Shown here: positions 48,778-62,996 of the stretch, one piece after another
Position numbering within the stretch: the stretch's first letter is position 1
Layout of the letters: every line of letters begins with the position of its first letter
NCBI RefSeq assembly: GCF_902459705.1
Contig: NZ_CABPRU010000008.1
Location: 62,001-126,000 of the forward strand
Reading direction: 5' to 3'
Length of the DNA stretch: 64,000 nucleotides
DNA from: Pandoraea terrigena
GTDB taxonomy: Bacteria > Pseudomonadota > Gammaproteobacteria > Burkholderiales > Burkholderiaceae
Notes under the pieces: model-generated
Told to the model about the DNA's origin: nothing
Seen by the model: the letters and a program-made list of their open reading frames with translations, nothing else
Database searches by the model: none
Made by a program: the position numbers and the translations under genes

Positions 48778-49764
48778 TCAGCGGACCCTTCGCTTCGATT
48801 CTATGGCTCTGGCGCGGCGCAACAACGGGGGCAAACCCGATAGTGCCGGTAGTGGGGTGTCGTCTCGCCAATAGACCGAACTGCTGTAGTGATGCTTGAG
48901 ATGGTCGATGAACAGGCGCACGCGCAGTGGCAAATGGCGGCGTTGCGGGAATACGGCATGAATGCCGATGGGCGGCGCGGCAAAGGCGTCGAGCACGCTG
49001 ACGAGCCGACCCGCCCGGATATCGTCGCCCACCTCCCACCACGAGCGCCACGCAAGACCGTGGCCGTCCAGGCACCAGTCGTGAAGCACCGCGCCGTCGG
49101 TGCATTCCATCGTGCCATTCACGCGAATGGTGACGACCTTGCCGTCCTGCGAGAAGGTCCAGCCGCGCTGCTGGTTGGCTGTCGATCCGAAGGCGAGACA
49201 GTTGTGACGGGCGAGCGCGTCGAGCGATTCGGGGCATCCGTGCCGCTCGAGATACGCCGGCGACGCCACGCACACGCGCTGGTTCTCGCCCAGCCTCAGC
49301 GATACGAGACTCGAATCGGGCAACTCACCCAGCCGGATGACGCAGTCGAAACCTTCGTTGACCAGATCGACGAGACGGTCCGAGAGGTCGAGCGTCACGG
49401 TCACGTCCGGATGCGACTCGATGAACGCCGGCAGCAGCGGGGCGACGTGCCGGCGCCCGAACCCGGCCGGTGCCGACAGCCGCAGATGGCCACTGGCCTT
49501 GACCCCACCCGCCGACACGGCCGCCTCGGCGTTGTGCATCTCGTTGAGAATGCGTTGACAGTCCTCGAGAAACGCCGATCCCTCGAACGTGAGCGTGACC
49601 CGCCGTGTCGTGCGCACGAGCAGCTTCACGCCCAGTCGGGACTCGAGCGCATCGATGCGGCGCCCGATCACCGCGGGTGCCACGCCTTCGAGCGCAGCGG
49701 CAGCCGACAGACTTCCCTTGGCGGCCACGGCGACGAACGTTTCGATCTGTTTGAAGCGATCCAC
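48778..49764 (-). CDS. LysR-family regulator near aceA/aceB
   Basis: 328 residues with a GTG start. The N-terminal HTH is [20 protein letters not shown], followed by a LysR effector domain. It aligns along its whole length with the gcl-linked LysR protein at 15124-16035 (shared SGHL-x-x-SAP, FGR-x-[13 protein letters not shown] and QQRGW blocks). It is divergent from the haloacid dehalogenase-like gene and lies between the two glyoxylate-shunt genes, so control of one of them is possible but not shown. Confidence 0.88.
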   Translation of the reverse strand: MDRFKQIETFVAVAAKGSLSAAAALEGVAPAVIGRRIDALESRLGVKLLVRTTRRVTLTFEGSAFLEDCQRILNEMHNAEAAVSAGGVKASGHLRLSAPAGFGRRHVAPLLPAFIESHPDVTVTLDLSDRLVDLVNEGFDCVIRLGELPDSSLVSLRLGENQRVCVASPAYLERHGCPESLDALARHNCLAFGSTANQQRGWTFSQDGKVVTIRVNGTMECTDGAVLHDWCLDGHGLAWRSWWEVGDDIRAGRLVSVLDAFAAPPIGIHAVFPQRRHLPLRVRLFIDHLKHHYSSSVYWRDDTPLPALSGLPPLLRRARAIESKRRVR

Positions 49765-49883
49765 GCGACGGATTATGTACTGAAAAGTAAAAGATAAAGT
49801 GATTTTTGTGCACTTTTATGGCGCCTGGTATCAATAATACAATCCGCAGACAATGACAAGCGATATTGAGTGATACCCAAGTT

Positions 49884-50591
49884 ATGGCTTCGCATATTCA
49901 GGCAGTGATCTTCGACGCCTACGGCACGTTGTTCGACGTGTACGCCGTTGCGGCGGCCGCCGAGCAGCAGTTCCCGGGCCGCGGGGCGGCGCTTGCCGAG
50001 CTGTGGCGGGCGAAGCAGATCGAATACACACAACTGCGTACGCTCTCGGGCCCGCGTGGCGAACGCTACCGCCCGTTCTGGGACATCACCGCCGATGCGC
50101 TGCGCTATGCGGCTGCCCGCCTGGACCTCCCGCTCTCGCCCGTCGTCGAGAAGCGTTTGATGGACGAATACACCTGCCTGTCCGTCTTCCCCGAGAACCC
50201 GTCCGTGCTGCGCGCATTACGCGCGATGGGCCTCAGGCTCGGCGTGCTCTCGAATGGCGATCCCCGCATGCTCGACGTGGGCCTGAAGAGCGCCGGGATC
50301 AATGCCTTGTTCGAGCACGTCCTGTCGGTCGACGCCGTACGCAAATTCAAGACTGCCCCGGAGGCCTATCAACTTGGCCCCGACGCGTTCGGCCTACCTG
50401 CCGACGCCATCGTTTTCGTCTCCAGCAACGGCTGGGACGCGGCCGGTGCCACCTGGTTCGGTTACCCGACGTTCTGGGTCAACCGCGCCGGGCTGCCGGT
50501 CGAGCAACTCGGCGTTACGCCGCAAGGGATGGGGCGCGACATGCGCGACTTGCAGCGGTTCGTCGAGGCAGTGACGGGAGCGCGCGCCTGA
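49884..50591 (+). CDS. Haloacid dehalogenase, type II (HAD superfamily)
   Basis: 235 residues. HAD motif I is FDAYGTLFD with nucleophile Asp11, motif II is LSNGDP, motif III Lys is in RKFKTAPEAYQ, and motif IV is SSNGWDAAGA. These match L-2-haloacid dehalogenases, which hydrolyse short 2-haloacids to hydroxyacids. It lies 93 bases before aceB. Dehalogenation of halogenated acetates would yield glycolate or glyoxylate, which malate synthase could consume; that link is inference. Another phosphatase-like role remains possible. Confidence 0.87.
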   Translation: MASHIQAVIFDAYGTLFDVYAVAAAAEQQFPGRGAALAELWRAKQIEYTQLRTLSGPRGERYRPFWDITADALRYAAARLDLPLSPVVEKRLMDEYTCLSVFPENPSVLRALRAMGLRLGVLSNGDPRMLDVGLKSAGINALFEHVLSVDAVRKFKTAPEAYQLGPDAFGLPADAIVFVSSNGWDAAGATWFGYPTFWVNRAGLPVEQLGVTPQGMGRDMRDLQRFVEAVTGARA

Positions 50592-50684
50592 CGCCGAGCG
50601 TGGTGTGAGGCCCTGTGCAAAGCCCCTGATGTTCTTCCTTGCGGCGCACTCCCTTATATAAATCAAGATCGTTGGAGATCCCTG

Positions 50685-53613
<2,929 letters not shown>

Positions 53614-53696
53614 GATCGGTGGAGGTTGCTGGCGACAGTCGATGGGGGTGTTCGTGCCCGTGCGCTGCCGTCATCGAGCGATCGAGCGCGCATAAG

Positions 53697-53742
53697 CGAA
53701 AACCCCGGCGTTGACGGTTGACGTCAACATCCGGGGTTTTCA
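53697..53742. terminator. Bidirectional terminator between pip and the helicase gene
   Basis: AAAACCCCGG (53699-53708) pairs perfectly with CCGGGGTTTT (53731-53740), with an inner TTGAC/GTCAA pair. T runs are present in both directions, and the genes on each side converge. Confidence 0.88.
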
Positions 53743-53792
53743 AGGCATTGCACAGGACCGAGGTATTGCCGGTCCTGTCGGTGCTCGTCAGC

Positions 53793-55601
<1,809 letters not shown>

Positions 55602-55865
55602 GAAGCCTCTTGCGGATCAAAAAGGTGATGTCGGGGCGTTGGCGCCAATCGGCAAACCCAATTCGTCGCAAGCAGGAAGCAAATCGCGGATGGGGCAGAA
55701 AGCGGATCGAAATCCGTATCGTAAGCCAGGGACGGTGGCGGGTCGTTCCTATCAGGAACGCCAGTACCGGCAAGAACTACAGCGGCTTATCACAGGATTG
55801 GGGCAAAACGCAGTTTTTCGTCACTTTACGAGAGGTTCACTAACGTCCCGCGAAGCGAAGCGCGG

Positions 55866-55871
55866 ATTATA
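55866..55871 (-). promoter_or_regulatory. Extended -10 promoter of the helicase gene with a long leader
   Basis: On the minus strand TGCTATAAT contains an extended -10 (TGnTATAAT). A start near 55859 would give a leader of about 258 bases. The 408-base gap 55602-56009 otherwise contains no gene. The 5' end of the predicted transcript can fold as CCGCG/CGCGG around CTTCGCTT. Confidence 0.6.
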
Positions 55872-55997
55872 GCAGTGTTTTTAGGAAAGTGCACGTTCGG
55901 ATTTGCACGGGGTGAGGTGGGCCACCCGGACTGGGGGAGGGGGGCGAGATGCAGGGTGTCGTGTCAGTCCCGCTAGGTGGCTCGTCGTCCACCCGAT

Positions 55998-56003
55998 TAC
56001 AAT
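55998..56003 (+). promoter_or_regulatory. -10-like element immediately before tsaB
   Basis: TACAAT lies six bases before the tsaB ATG at 56010 and no Shine-Dalgarno sequence is present. No good -35 is visible. If used, it would give a leaderless message. Confidence 0.35.
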
Positions 56004-56009
56004 AGCGCC

Positions 56010-56798
56010 ATGTCTTCGATTACGCTTCTCGCCCTCGATACCTCGACCGAATTCTGCTCGGTTGCCCTATACCGTTACGATCCTGCCAGCGGTGCCCCGG
56101 CCGTTGTGGTCGAGCGCCACCTCGACACGGGGCCGGTCTCCAGTACGCATATCCTGCCCGCCGCACGCGATGTGCTGCGCGAGGCCGGTGTCACGCTTGC
56201 CGAATGCGACGCGATTGCCTTCGGCGCGGGCCCGGGGTCGTTTACCGGGTTGCGCACGGCCTGTGGTGTCGCACAAGGACTGGCGTTTGGTGCCGCGCTG
56301 CCCGTGGTGCCGGTCGGTACGTTGCTCGCGTGTGCCGAAGCGGCGCGCGCGCTGCACGTCGACACGCAACGTGTGCTTGTCGCGCTCGATGCGCGCATGA
56401 ACGAGGCCTATTGGGCCGACTACGCCTGGGACACGGCAGCGGGCGACTGGCGCGAAGTGCAGCCGCCGTCGCTCGATGCCGCCGAACAGGTACGCGCACC
56501 CAAGGTGGATTTCGTCGTCGCGGGCAACGCCGCGCTGGCGTTTGGCGATCGATTGCAGGCGAGCACCCGGGCACAGGCGGTGCTGGCCGACGCCATGCCG
56601 CGTGCCCGGTACGTCGCCGCGCTCGCCGCCCGCGCTTTCGCGCGCGGCGGCGCGATTCCCGCCGATCAGGCCATGCCGGTGTACATCCGTAACAAGGTGG
56701 CCCAAACGACGGCCGAGCGCGAGGCGATCAAGCAGGCGGCGGCACAGGCTGCTCAGGTCGCTCAGGCCGAGAAGGCAAATGGCCCGGAGGTGCCCTGA
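56010..56798 (+). CDS. tsaB: tRNA threonylcarbamoyladenosine biosynthesis protein TsaB
   Basis: 262 residues of the ASKHA (Gcp/YeaZ) fold. It starts ITLLALDTSTEFCSVAL and has FGAGPGSFTGLRTACGVAQGLAF, the YeaZ hallmark. TsaB is the non-catalytic partner of TsaD in making t6A37 in ANN-decoding tRNAs. A GTG at 55977 is in frame but not conserved. The stop overlaps the rimI start in TGATG. The Ala/Glu-rich tail (about 30 residues) is an extension. Confidence 0.94.
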   Translation: MSSITLLALDTSTEFCSVALYRYDPASGAPAVVVERHLDTGPVSSTHILPAARDVLREAGVTLAECDAIAFGAGPGSFTGLRTACGVAQGLAFGAALPVVPVGTLLACAEAARALHVDTQRVLVALDARMNEAYWADYAWDTAAGDWREVQPPSLDAAEQVRAPKVDFVVAGNAALAFGDRLQASTRAQAVLADAMPRARYVAALAARAFARGGAIPADQAMPVYIRNKVAQTTAEREAIKQAAAQAAQVAQAEKANGPEVP

Positions 56799-57277
56799 TG
56801 CGCCAGACCGGCCCGAACCATTATTCACCGATGACGCTGGCCGATCTCGACGAGGTCGTGGCCGTCGAAGTGCGCGCGTACCCTTATCCCTGGAATCGCC
56901 AGAATTTCACCGATTCGCTCGACGCCGGGCATCAGGGCGTCTGCCTGCGGGCGGTCGATGGCGTGCTGCTCGGCTATTTCCTGCTGATGCCGGTCCTCGA
57001 CGAGTCGCATTTGCTCAACGTGTGCGTCGCCCCGGAAATGCAGGGCAATGGGCTGGGCGTGCAGTTGCTCGAAGAGGTGGTGCGCGTCTCGCGTGCGCAG
57101 GGCATGGGCGGCGTGTTGCTGGAGGTGCGCCCGTCGAACGTGCGTGCACTGCGCATCTACGAGCGCTTCGGATTCGTGCAGATTGGCCGCCGCAAGGCAT
57201 ACTATCCCGCGAACGGGCGTCGTGAAGACGCCATTGTGATGCGCCTGACGTGGGAGACCGACCGTGCCGTGGCCTAA
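56798..57277 (+). CDS. rimI: Ribosomal-protein-alanine N-acetyltransferase RimI
   Basis: 159-residue GNAT acetyltransferase for the N-terminal Ala of ribosomal protein S18. The acetyl-CoA loop is seen in VAPEMQGNGLGVQLLEE. The C-terminal RPSNVRALRIYERFGFVQIGRRKAYYP is a RimI signature. It overlaps tsaB by one base and the udg gene by 14 bases. tsaB-rimI pairing is common in proteobacteria. Confidence 0.94.
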   Translation: MRQTGPNHYSPMTLADLDEVVAVEVRAYPYPWNRQNFTDSLDAGHQGVCLRAVDGVLLGYFLLMPVLDESHLLNVCVAPEMQGNGLGVQLLEEVVRVSRAQGMGGVLLEVRPSNVRALRIYERFGFVQIGRRKAYYPANGRREDAIVMRLTWETDRAVA

Positions 57278-58310
57278 AGCGATTCTGGAAGAGTTCGGGC
57301 TGTGGCCGGTGTGGATGTCGCACGAGGCCGTGGCCAAGGCGGCGACGGCCGCCTGGGACGAGGGCGATGTAGCGACCGTCATCGACACGATAGCCTCGCG
57401 GGGCGGCGCGCATGCCGACGATCTGCCGCCGTGGGACGTGACGCCGAGCGTCGCCCCGACGATGGCGCGCGCTGCCACGCGCCCCGCAGCGTTGGACGAG
57501 GCGCCGGTTGCGCCGGCCCGACGTGAGACGGCGCCGGTATCCGCACCGCGTGGGGGCAATCGTCGCGCGGGGGATCTGTCGCCCGACGACAGGCCGATGT
57601 GGCTCGACAGCGATGGCAATGGCGATGGCGATGCCGCCGCCGATGCCGCACTGTGGTCGATCATGCGCGATGCAGGCGAGACCGGTGCGCCATCGCGTCC
57701 TGCGCTGCCGGGTGTCGAGACGCTGGACTGGGAGGCGCTGACGGAGCGCGTCGCGAATTGCCGCCTGTGCGGCTTGTGCGAAAAGCGCACCCAGACAGTG
57801 TTCGGCGTGGGCGACCGCGAGGCCGACTGGCTGCTCGTGGGGGAGGCCCCGGGCCAGCAGGAGGACGTGCAGGGCGAGCCGTTCGTCGGTCAGGCCGGCA
57901 AGCTGCTCGACAACATGCTGCGCGCCGTGACGTTGCAGCGCGGTGAGAACGTGTATATCGCCAACGTGCTCAAGTGCCGTCCGCCGAACAACCGCGATCC
58001 CGAAGCGGACGAAGTGGCGAGCTGCGAGCCGTACCTGAAGCGTCAGGTCGCCCTGCTCAAGCCGCGGGTGATCGTGGTGATGGGCCGCTTCGCCGCGCAG
58101 AGCGTCTTGCGTACGCAGGCGAGCATTGCCAGCCTGCGCGGGCGAGTGCATGAATATGAGGGGGTGCCGGTGATCGTGACGTACCATCCGGCCTACCTGT
58201 TACGCAGTTTGCCCGACAAGGCCAAGGCCTGGACGGATTGGTGCCTGGCGCGGGCTACCTACGAGACCGTGTGCGAATCGACTCCGTCCAACACGCCTAC
58301 GGCGAACTGA
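57264..58310 (+). CDS. Uracil-DNA glycosylase, family 4-like
   Basis: 348 residues with a GTG start inside the end of rimI. The C-terminal 200 residues form a family 4/5 UDG. They contain CRLCGLCEKRTQTVFGVG (two of the four Fe-S cysteines), GEAPGQQEDVQGEPFVG (catalytic loop), NVLKCRPPNNRDP and TYHPAYLLR. It removes uracil from DNA. The first 150 residues are Ala/Pro/Arg-rich and unrelated to the catalytic domain; similar extensions occur in beta-proteobacteria. Downstream it overlaps the DUF1853 gene. Confidence 0.92.
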   Translation: MPWPKAILEEFGLWPVWMSHEAVAKAATAAWDEGDVATVIDTIASRGGAHADDLPPWDVTPSVAPTMARAATRPAALDEAPVAPARRETAPVSAPRGGNRRAGDLSPDDRPMWLDSDGNGDGDAAADAALWSIMRDAGETGAPSRPALPGVETLDWEALTERVANCRLCGLCEKRTQTVFGVGDREADWLLVGEAPGQQEDVQGEPFVGQAGKLLDNMLRAVTLQRGENVYIANVLKCRPPNNRDPEADEVASCEPYLKRQVALLKPRVIVVMGRFAAQSVLRTQASIASLRGRVHEYEGVPVIVTYHPAYLLRSLPDKAKAWTDWCLARATYETVCESTPSNTPTAN

Positions 58311-59410
58311 TCGAGACGCTGCGCGAGGCGCCGGTGCGCGACCTCGCGTGGCTGCTGTTGTCCGCCGACCTGCTCAGTGCCACCCGCCTTCCCGCGGCGC
58401 TGGCGCATTTCGATGGCGCGCAGGCGATGGCCAACTCGCCTGGCGGGCCTGCCGACCCCATCTCCCATTCCCGATGCCTGCACGACTGGCTGCTGGCCTG
58501 TGATGCCGACACCGAGCCGTTGCGGGCGTTTCTGGCGCGTGGCGAAAGCCACCGCTTGGGCCGCTATGCGGAGCAACTGTTGCATTTCGCGCTGCTGCAC
58601 AGTCCCCGGTTCGACCTGCTGGCGGCAGGCTTGCAGGTGCGCGACGCCCGGCGCGGCAACATGACGCTCGGCGAGTGCGACTTCCTGCTGGCGCGTCGCG
58701 CCGACCATCAATTGCTGCATTGGGAGTTGGCGGTAAAGCTGTATCTGTTCGTGCCGCCCCCGACGCCGTCGCCGGTGCTTGACGAGCGCACCGTGCAGTT
58801 TCATTGGCTTGGGCCGAACCTGGCGGACAGCCTGGCCGACAAGGTGGCGCGGTTGCTGGATCATCAGTTGCGCCTGACAACGCTCGAAGCGGCGCGTATT
58901 GCGTTGCCCGCCGCCGGGCCGTGGCTGCCGCAGGTGTATCTGAAGGGCTGGCTGTTTCATCCACTCGCGCAACGCGGGCAGTTGCCGGCGGTGGCGTCCG
59001 AATCGCACGGTCGAGGTTGGTGGGCGACGCTCGACGCGTGGTGGGCGCATGCGCAGTCGATGCCGCATGCGTCTGCCGCGGCGCACGAGTGCAGGTGGGC
59101 GTTGCTGCCGCGCGCCCGTTGGCTGGCGCCGGCGCGTGTTGGCGATTCGGCGGCGCTATCGCTTGCCGCGATGCATGCCCGAATCGAGACGCATTGGCGC
59201 GAACGCGGTATTGCCGAGCCGTTGCTGATCGTGTCGTTGACCCGGCGCTCAGGCGAGGAGGATTGGTTCGAAGGCGAGCGCGGGTTTATCGTGCCGGATT
59301 TCTGGGCACCGCGTGCCCGGCATCGTATCGAAGAACTAAGCGAGCGCGCTGACGCGGCTGCGCGTCGCGCACTCGCGCAGAGCGCCGACGACGGTGCGCC
59401 GTCGATCTGA
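58271..59410 (+). CDS. DUF1853 family protein
   Basis: 379 residues. The pattern VRDLAWLLLSADLL near the start, RLGRYAEQLLHFAL, and TLGECDFLLARRADHQLLHWELAVKLYL (a PD-(D/E)XK-nuclease-like strand arrangement) identify DUF1853. The function is unknown; the last motif suggests a nuclease-like fold, which I infer and have not tested. The frame opens from TTG 58238; I chose GTG 58271, which still overlaps udg by 40 bases. Its stop is 25 bases from the convergent thiD. Confidence 0.82.
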   Translation: MRIDSVQHAYGELIETLREAPVRDLAWLLLSADLLSATRLPAALAHFDGAQAMANSPGGPADPISHSRCLHDWLLACDADTEPLRAFLARGESHRLGRYAEQLLHFALLHSPRFDLLAAGLQVRDARRGNMTLGECDFLLARRADHQLLHWELAVKLYLFVPPPTPSPVLDERTVQFHWLGPNLADSLADKVARLLDHQLRLTTLEAARIALPAAGPWLPQVYLKGWLFHPLAQRGQLPAVASESHGRGWWATLDAWWAHAQSMPHASAAAHECRWALLPRARWLAPARVGDSAALSLAAMHARIETHWRERGIAEPLLIVSLTRRSGEEDWFEGERGFIVPDFWAPRARHRIEELSERADAAARRALAQSADDGAPSI

Positions 59411-59435
59411 CCCGCGCGATGCGCGTGTCAGCGCT

Positions 59436-60269
59436 TCACCCCTTGGGCCAGACAGCGTGGAAGTGATGCACGGGGCCGACGCCGTGACCGATGTCCAGCG
59501 TATCGCTGGCGGCAAGCGCACCGTTGAGATACGCCTTGGCGTCGCGCACGGTGTCTGACCAGTCGTGACGGCGCGGCCGCAACGCAGCGAGCGCGGCGGA
59601 GAGCGTGCAGCCGGTGCCGTGGGTATTGTGGACGGCGATGCGCGGGGCGCTGAAGCGCTCGACGCCCGCCGCGCTCACGAGCCAGTCCGGGCTCAGATCG
59701 CTGGCTAGATGGCCGCCCTTGACCAGCACATGGCGAGCGCCCAGCGCGAGCAGCGCTTGCGCTTGCCGTTCCATCTCACGTTCGTCGGTTGCCGGATCGA
59801 CGCCGAGCAGCGCCGCGGCTTCCGGCAGGTTCGGCGTGATCAGGTCCGCCAGCGGCAGCAATTCATCGCGCAACGCGGCGACGGCGTCCGGTTGCAGCAA
59901 CGCGTGACCGCTCTTCGAGATCATCACGGTATCGAGCACGACAAAGCGCGGCTTGTACTGCCGCAAACCGGCGGCAATGGCGCGTACGATCTCGGCATTG
60001 GCAAGCATGCCGAGCTTGACGGCGTCGACCGCCAGGTCCTGGAAAACGGCATCCATCTGCGCCGTGACGAAGCTCGCCGGCGGCGTGTGGATGCCGGTGA
60101 CCCCTTGTGTGTTTTGCGCGGTGAGCGCGGTAATCACGCTGGCGCCGTAGGCGCCAAGCGCGGAAAACGTCTTCAGGTCGGCTTGGATGCCGGCACCACC
60201 GCTGGAATCCGAGCCGGCGATGGTGAGGGCGATGGGGACAGCGGGGGCGGACGACTGACGCGAAGGCAT
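59436..60269 (-). CDS. thiD: Hydroxymethylpyrimidine/phosphomethylpyrimidine kinase
   Basis: 277-residue ribokinase-fold kinase of thiamine synthesis that phosphorylates HMP and HMP-P. It has [21 protein letters not shown] at the N-terminus, [11 protein letters not shown], and the anion-hole [15 protein letters not shown] with the catalytic Asp position in the ribokinase C-terminal motif. The ATG lies one base after the lplT stop (TGA-t-ATG), indicating translational coupling though the functions are unrelated. Confidence 0.95.
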   Translation of the reverse strand: MPSRQSSAPAVPIALTIAGSDSSGGAGIQADLKTFSALGAYGASVITALTAQNTQGVTGIHTPPASFVTAQMDAVFQDLAVDAVKLGMLANAEIVRAIAAGLRQYKPRFVVLDTVMISKSGHALLQPDAVAALRDELLPLADLITPNLPEAAALLGVDPATDEREMERQAQALLALGARHVLVKGGHLASDLSPDWLVSAAGVERFSAPRIAVHNTHGTGCTLSAALAALRPRRHDWSDTVRDAKAYLNGALAASDTLDIGHGVGPVHHFHAVWPKG

Positions 60270-60270
60270 A

Positions 60271-61563
60271 TCAATGCTTGATTTCGCCGATGAGCGCGAC
60301 CGAATCGAATTCGCGCTGATTGGCCTGGTGACGTTTCATAACGAGCCACATCGTGCCCGAGACAAACACGCCGAACAGAATGATGACGACACCCACCGGC
60401 ACGTTGCACCAGATCAGCAGTGCATAGAGGCACAGCATGATGAGCACGGAGAGGTTCTCGTTGAAGTTCTGCACGGCGATGGAATGACCGGCGGAGAGCA
60501 AGATGTGGCCGCGATGCTGGAGGAGGGCGTTCATCGGCACCACGAAGAACCCGGCGAGCGCACCGACGACGATGAGGAAGATGTACGCGATGATCAGGTA
60601 CAGCGGCACGGGCCAATTCGTACCCCACGGCAGCAGATCCTTCGAGAAGAAGGCCATCGCCATCACAGCAACGCCCATGGCGATGCCGACCGGCAGCACG
60701 GAGAGCGAGCGTTTGAGTGGGATGCGTGAGGCGGCGGCGATGGCGCCGATGGCCACGCCCACGGCCGACACCGCCTGCAGGATGGCGCCTTCGGACAACG
60801 TCATGCCCAACGCCTTTTCGGCCCAGCGCAGCACGATGAACTGCAGCGTTGCCCCCGCCCCCCAGAACAACGTGGTGACGGCGAGCGAGATCTGGCCCAG
60901 CTTGTCGCGCCACAGCGTGACGAAGCAGTCGGCGAAATCGGAGACGAGCCGGATCGGATTGTGTTGCTGGCGTGCGTAACGCGCGCCCGTGTCGGGGATG
61001 CGAAGGTTGAAGAGCGCGGCGATCACGTAGATGACCATGATGACCACCATCGAGGCCATCGCCGGCGTATTGATGACCTCGGGCGTGCGTTGGAGCACCC
61101 ACTCGGAAATATGCGGACTGATCAGGGTGCCACCGAGGACGGTGCCGAGAATGATCGAGCTGACCGTCAGCCCCTCGATCCAGCCGTTGGCCGCGACCAG
61201 TTTCTCGGCGGGCAGCAATTCGGTGAGGATGCCGTACTTCGCGGGCGAGTAGGCCGCCGCGCCGAAGCCGACTACGCCGTACGCGATCAGCGGGTGCGAG
61301 CCGAACAGCATCATCAGGCAGCCGGCGACCTTGATCGAGTTGCTGACGAACATGACCTTGCCCTTGGGCATCGAGTCGGCGAAGGCCCCTACGTAGGCGG
61401 CGAGAATGACGTACGAGAGCACGAAGAAGAGCTTGAGCAGCGGCGTCATCCACTGCGGGGAGTGCAGGTCTTTCAGGAGCGCGATTGCGGCGATGAGCAA
61501 TGCATTGTCGGCCAGCGACGAAAAAAACTGCGCGGCCATGATGGTATAAAAGCCTTTCTTCAT
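60271..61563 (-). CDS. lplT: Lysophospholipid transporter LplT
   Basis: 430-residue MFS protein with 12 predicted membrane segments. It begins MKKGFYTIMAAQFFSSLADNALL, typical of LplT, and has PAKYGILTELLPAEKLVAANGWIEG. It flips lysophosphatidylethanolamine inward across the inner membrane. In enterobacteria it pairs with the Aas acyltransferase; here the next gene is thiD. It is divergent from alr. Confidence 0.93.
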   Translation of the reverse strand: MKKGFYTIMAAQFFSSLADNALLIAAIALLKDLHSPQWMTPLLKLFFVLSYVILAAYVGAFADSMPKGKVMFVSNSIKVAGCLMMLFGSHPLIAYGVVGFGAAAYSPAKYGILTELLPAEKLVAANGWIEGLTVSSIILGTVLGGTLISPHISEWVLQRTPEVINTPAMASMVVIMVIYVIAALFNLRIPDTGARYARQQHNPIRLVSDFADCFVTLWRDKLGQISLAVTTLFWGAGATLQFIVLRWAEKALGMTLSEGAILQAVSAVGVAIGAIAAASRIPLKRSLSVLPVGIAMGVAVMAMAFFSKDLLPWGTNWPVPLYLIIAYIFLIVVGALAGFFVVPMNALLQHRGHILLSAGHSIAVQNFNENLSVLIMLCLYALLIWCNVPVGVVIILFGVFVSGTMWLVMKRHQANQREFDSVALIGEIKH

Positions 61564-61760
61564 CGGTACTTGAGTCGATCCCGTGCTGCGTATAACTTGC
61601 GTATCTCGGTTGTCGGTTTCCGCAGTGCCCGCGACGGGCTTCCTGACGGAAAGAAACCGGGCTTAAACATCGGGGTATCGGCACGCTTCGGCCATTCAAC
61701 TGTCGCTATTCGACCGTATATTCGGCCTTGATGCCCCCCGTGTCGGGCGCCCGGTCGCCC

Positions 61761-61775
61761 TCGGTCTGAGACCGA
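61761..61775. promoter_or_regulatory. 15-bp palindrome in the lplT-alr intergenic region
   Basis: TCGGTCT-G-AGACCGA, a perfect inverted repeat of 7 bases around one centre base. It lies in the 339-base gap 61564-61902 between divergent lplT and alr. The gap holds no ORF with support. A TATAAC at 61826-61831 could be a -10 for alr, but no -35 fits. Confidence 0.4.
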
Positions 61776-61902
61776 TCTTGTTATCGGGAGAAAGATTTCG
61801 GCAAAACAAGTTGTGCGCACGGCTTTATAACACGAAAATATGCCGATGCGTTATGCCGCCAGCCTGTCCCGGCGAGCGTCTCCTTCGATTCCGTATTCGC
61901 TT

Positions 61903-62973
61903 ATGCCCCGTCCAATCAAAGCCTCGATTCATACCGCAGCCCTTGCCCACAATCTCGATGTCGCTCGCCGCAGCGCGCCCAACGCCAAGGTATGGGCCGT
62001 GGTCAAGGCCAATGCCTACGGGCATGGCATCGAGAACGCGTATCCCGGATTGCGAGACGCCGACGGCTTCGGCCTGCTCGATCTCGACGAGGCCGTGCGG
62101 CTGCGCGAGCTCGGCTGGGCCGGACCGATTCTGCTGCTCGAAGGGTTCTTCAAACCCGACGACCTGACCATCGTCGACAAGTACGGCCTGACGACCACCG
62201 TGCACAGCGACGAGCAACTGCGCATGCTGGAGACGACGCGTCTGAGCAAGCCACTCAACGTGCAGCTCAAGATGAACTCGGGCATGAATCGTCTGGGCTT
62301 CTCGCCCGAGCGTTTTCGCGCTGCCTGGGAACGGGCTCGCGCCATTCCCGGCGTGAGTCAGATCGTGTTGATGACCCACTTTTCCGATGCAGACGGTCCG
62401 CGCGGCATCGCCTACCAGATGGAAGCGTTCGAGCGTGGCGCATGTGACGTGCCCGGCGAGCGAAGCCTCGCCAACTCGGCCGCCACGCTGTTCCATCCGG
62501 AAGCGCACGGCGCGTGGGTGCGCCCGGGCATCATGCTCTATGGCTCGTCGCCGAGGGGCCTCGAAGTGTCAGCGTCGGCGCTTGATCTGCAACCGACGAT
62601 GACACTCGAAGCCGAACTCATCGGCATCCAGGACATTCCGGCGGGCGGCACGGTGGGCTACGGCAGCGTCTTCACCGCCGACGCGCCGATGCGCGTGGGT
62701 ACGGTCGCGTGCGGTTATGCCGACGGCTATCCGCGCGTCGCGCCCTCGGGCACGCCGGTGCTCGTCGACGGGGTGCGCACGCGCACGGTGGGCCGCGTGT
62801 CGATGGACATGCTGGCTGTCGATCTCACGCCAGTGCCGCAGGCGCGCGTGGGCACGCCAGTCACGCTGTGGGGACGGGGCCTTTGCATCGACGAGGTCGC
62901 GGCGTCGGCTGGCACGCTCGGCTATGAGCTGATGTGTGCCGTGGCGCGCCGCGTGCCCGTGCACGCGAACTGA
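61903..62973 (+). CDS. alr: Alanine racemase
   Basis: 356-residue fold type III PLP enzyme supplying D-alanine for peptidoglycan. PLP lysine Lys35 is in [11 protein letters not shown]. The C-terminal domain has the catalytic Tyr in [17 protein letters not shown] and the CGYADGYPR and VGRVSMDM segments. The ATG at 61903 starts [14 protein letters not shown]; the earlier in-frame start at 61840 is not conserved. The biosynthetic Alr and catabolic DadX paralogs cannot be told apart from sequence here. radA follows 23 bases later. Confidence 0.95.
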   Translation: MPRPIKASIHTAALAHNLDVARRSAPNAKVWAVVKANAYGHGIENAYPGLRDADGFGLLDLDEAVRLRELGWAGPILLLEGFFKPDDLTIVDKYGLTTTVHSDEQLRMLETTRLSKPLNVQLKMNSGMNRLGFSPERFRAAWERARAIPGVSQIVLMTHFSDADGPRGIAYQMEAFERGACDVPGERSLANSAATLFHPEAHGAWVRPGIMLYGSSPRGLEVSASALDLQPTMTLEAELIGIQDIPAGGTVGYGSVFTADAPMRVGTVACGYADGYPRVAPSGTPVLVDGVRTRTVGRVSMDMLAVDLTPVPQARVGTPVTLWGRGLCIDEVAASAGTLGYELMCAVARRVPVHAN

Positions 62974-62996
62974 GTCGCACGACAGGATCGCCACGC

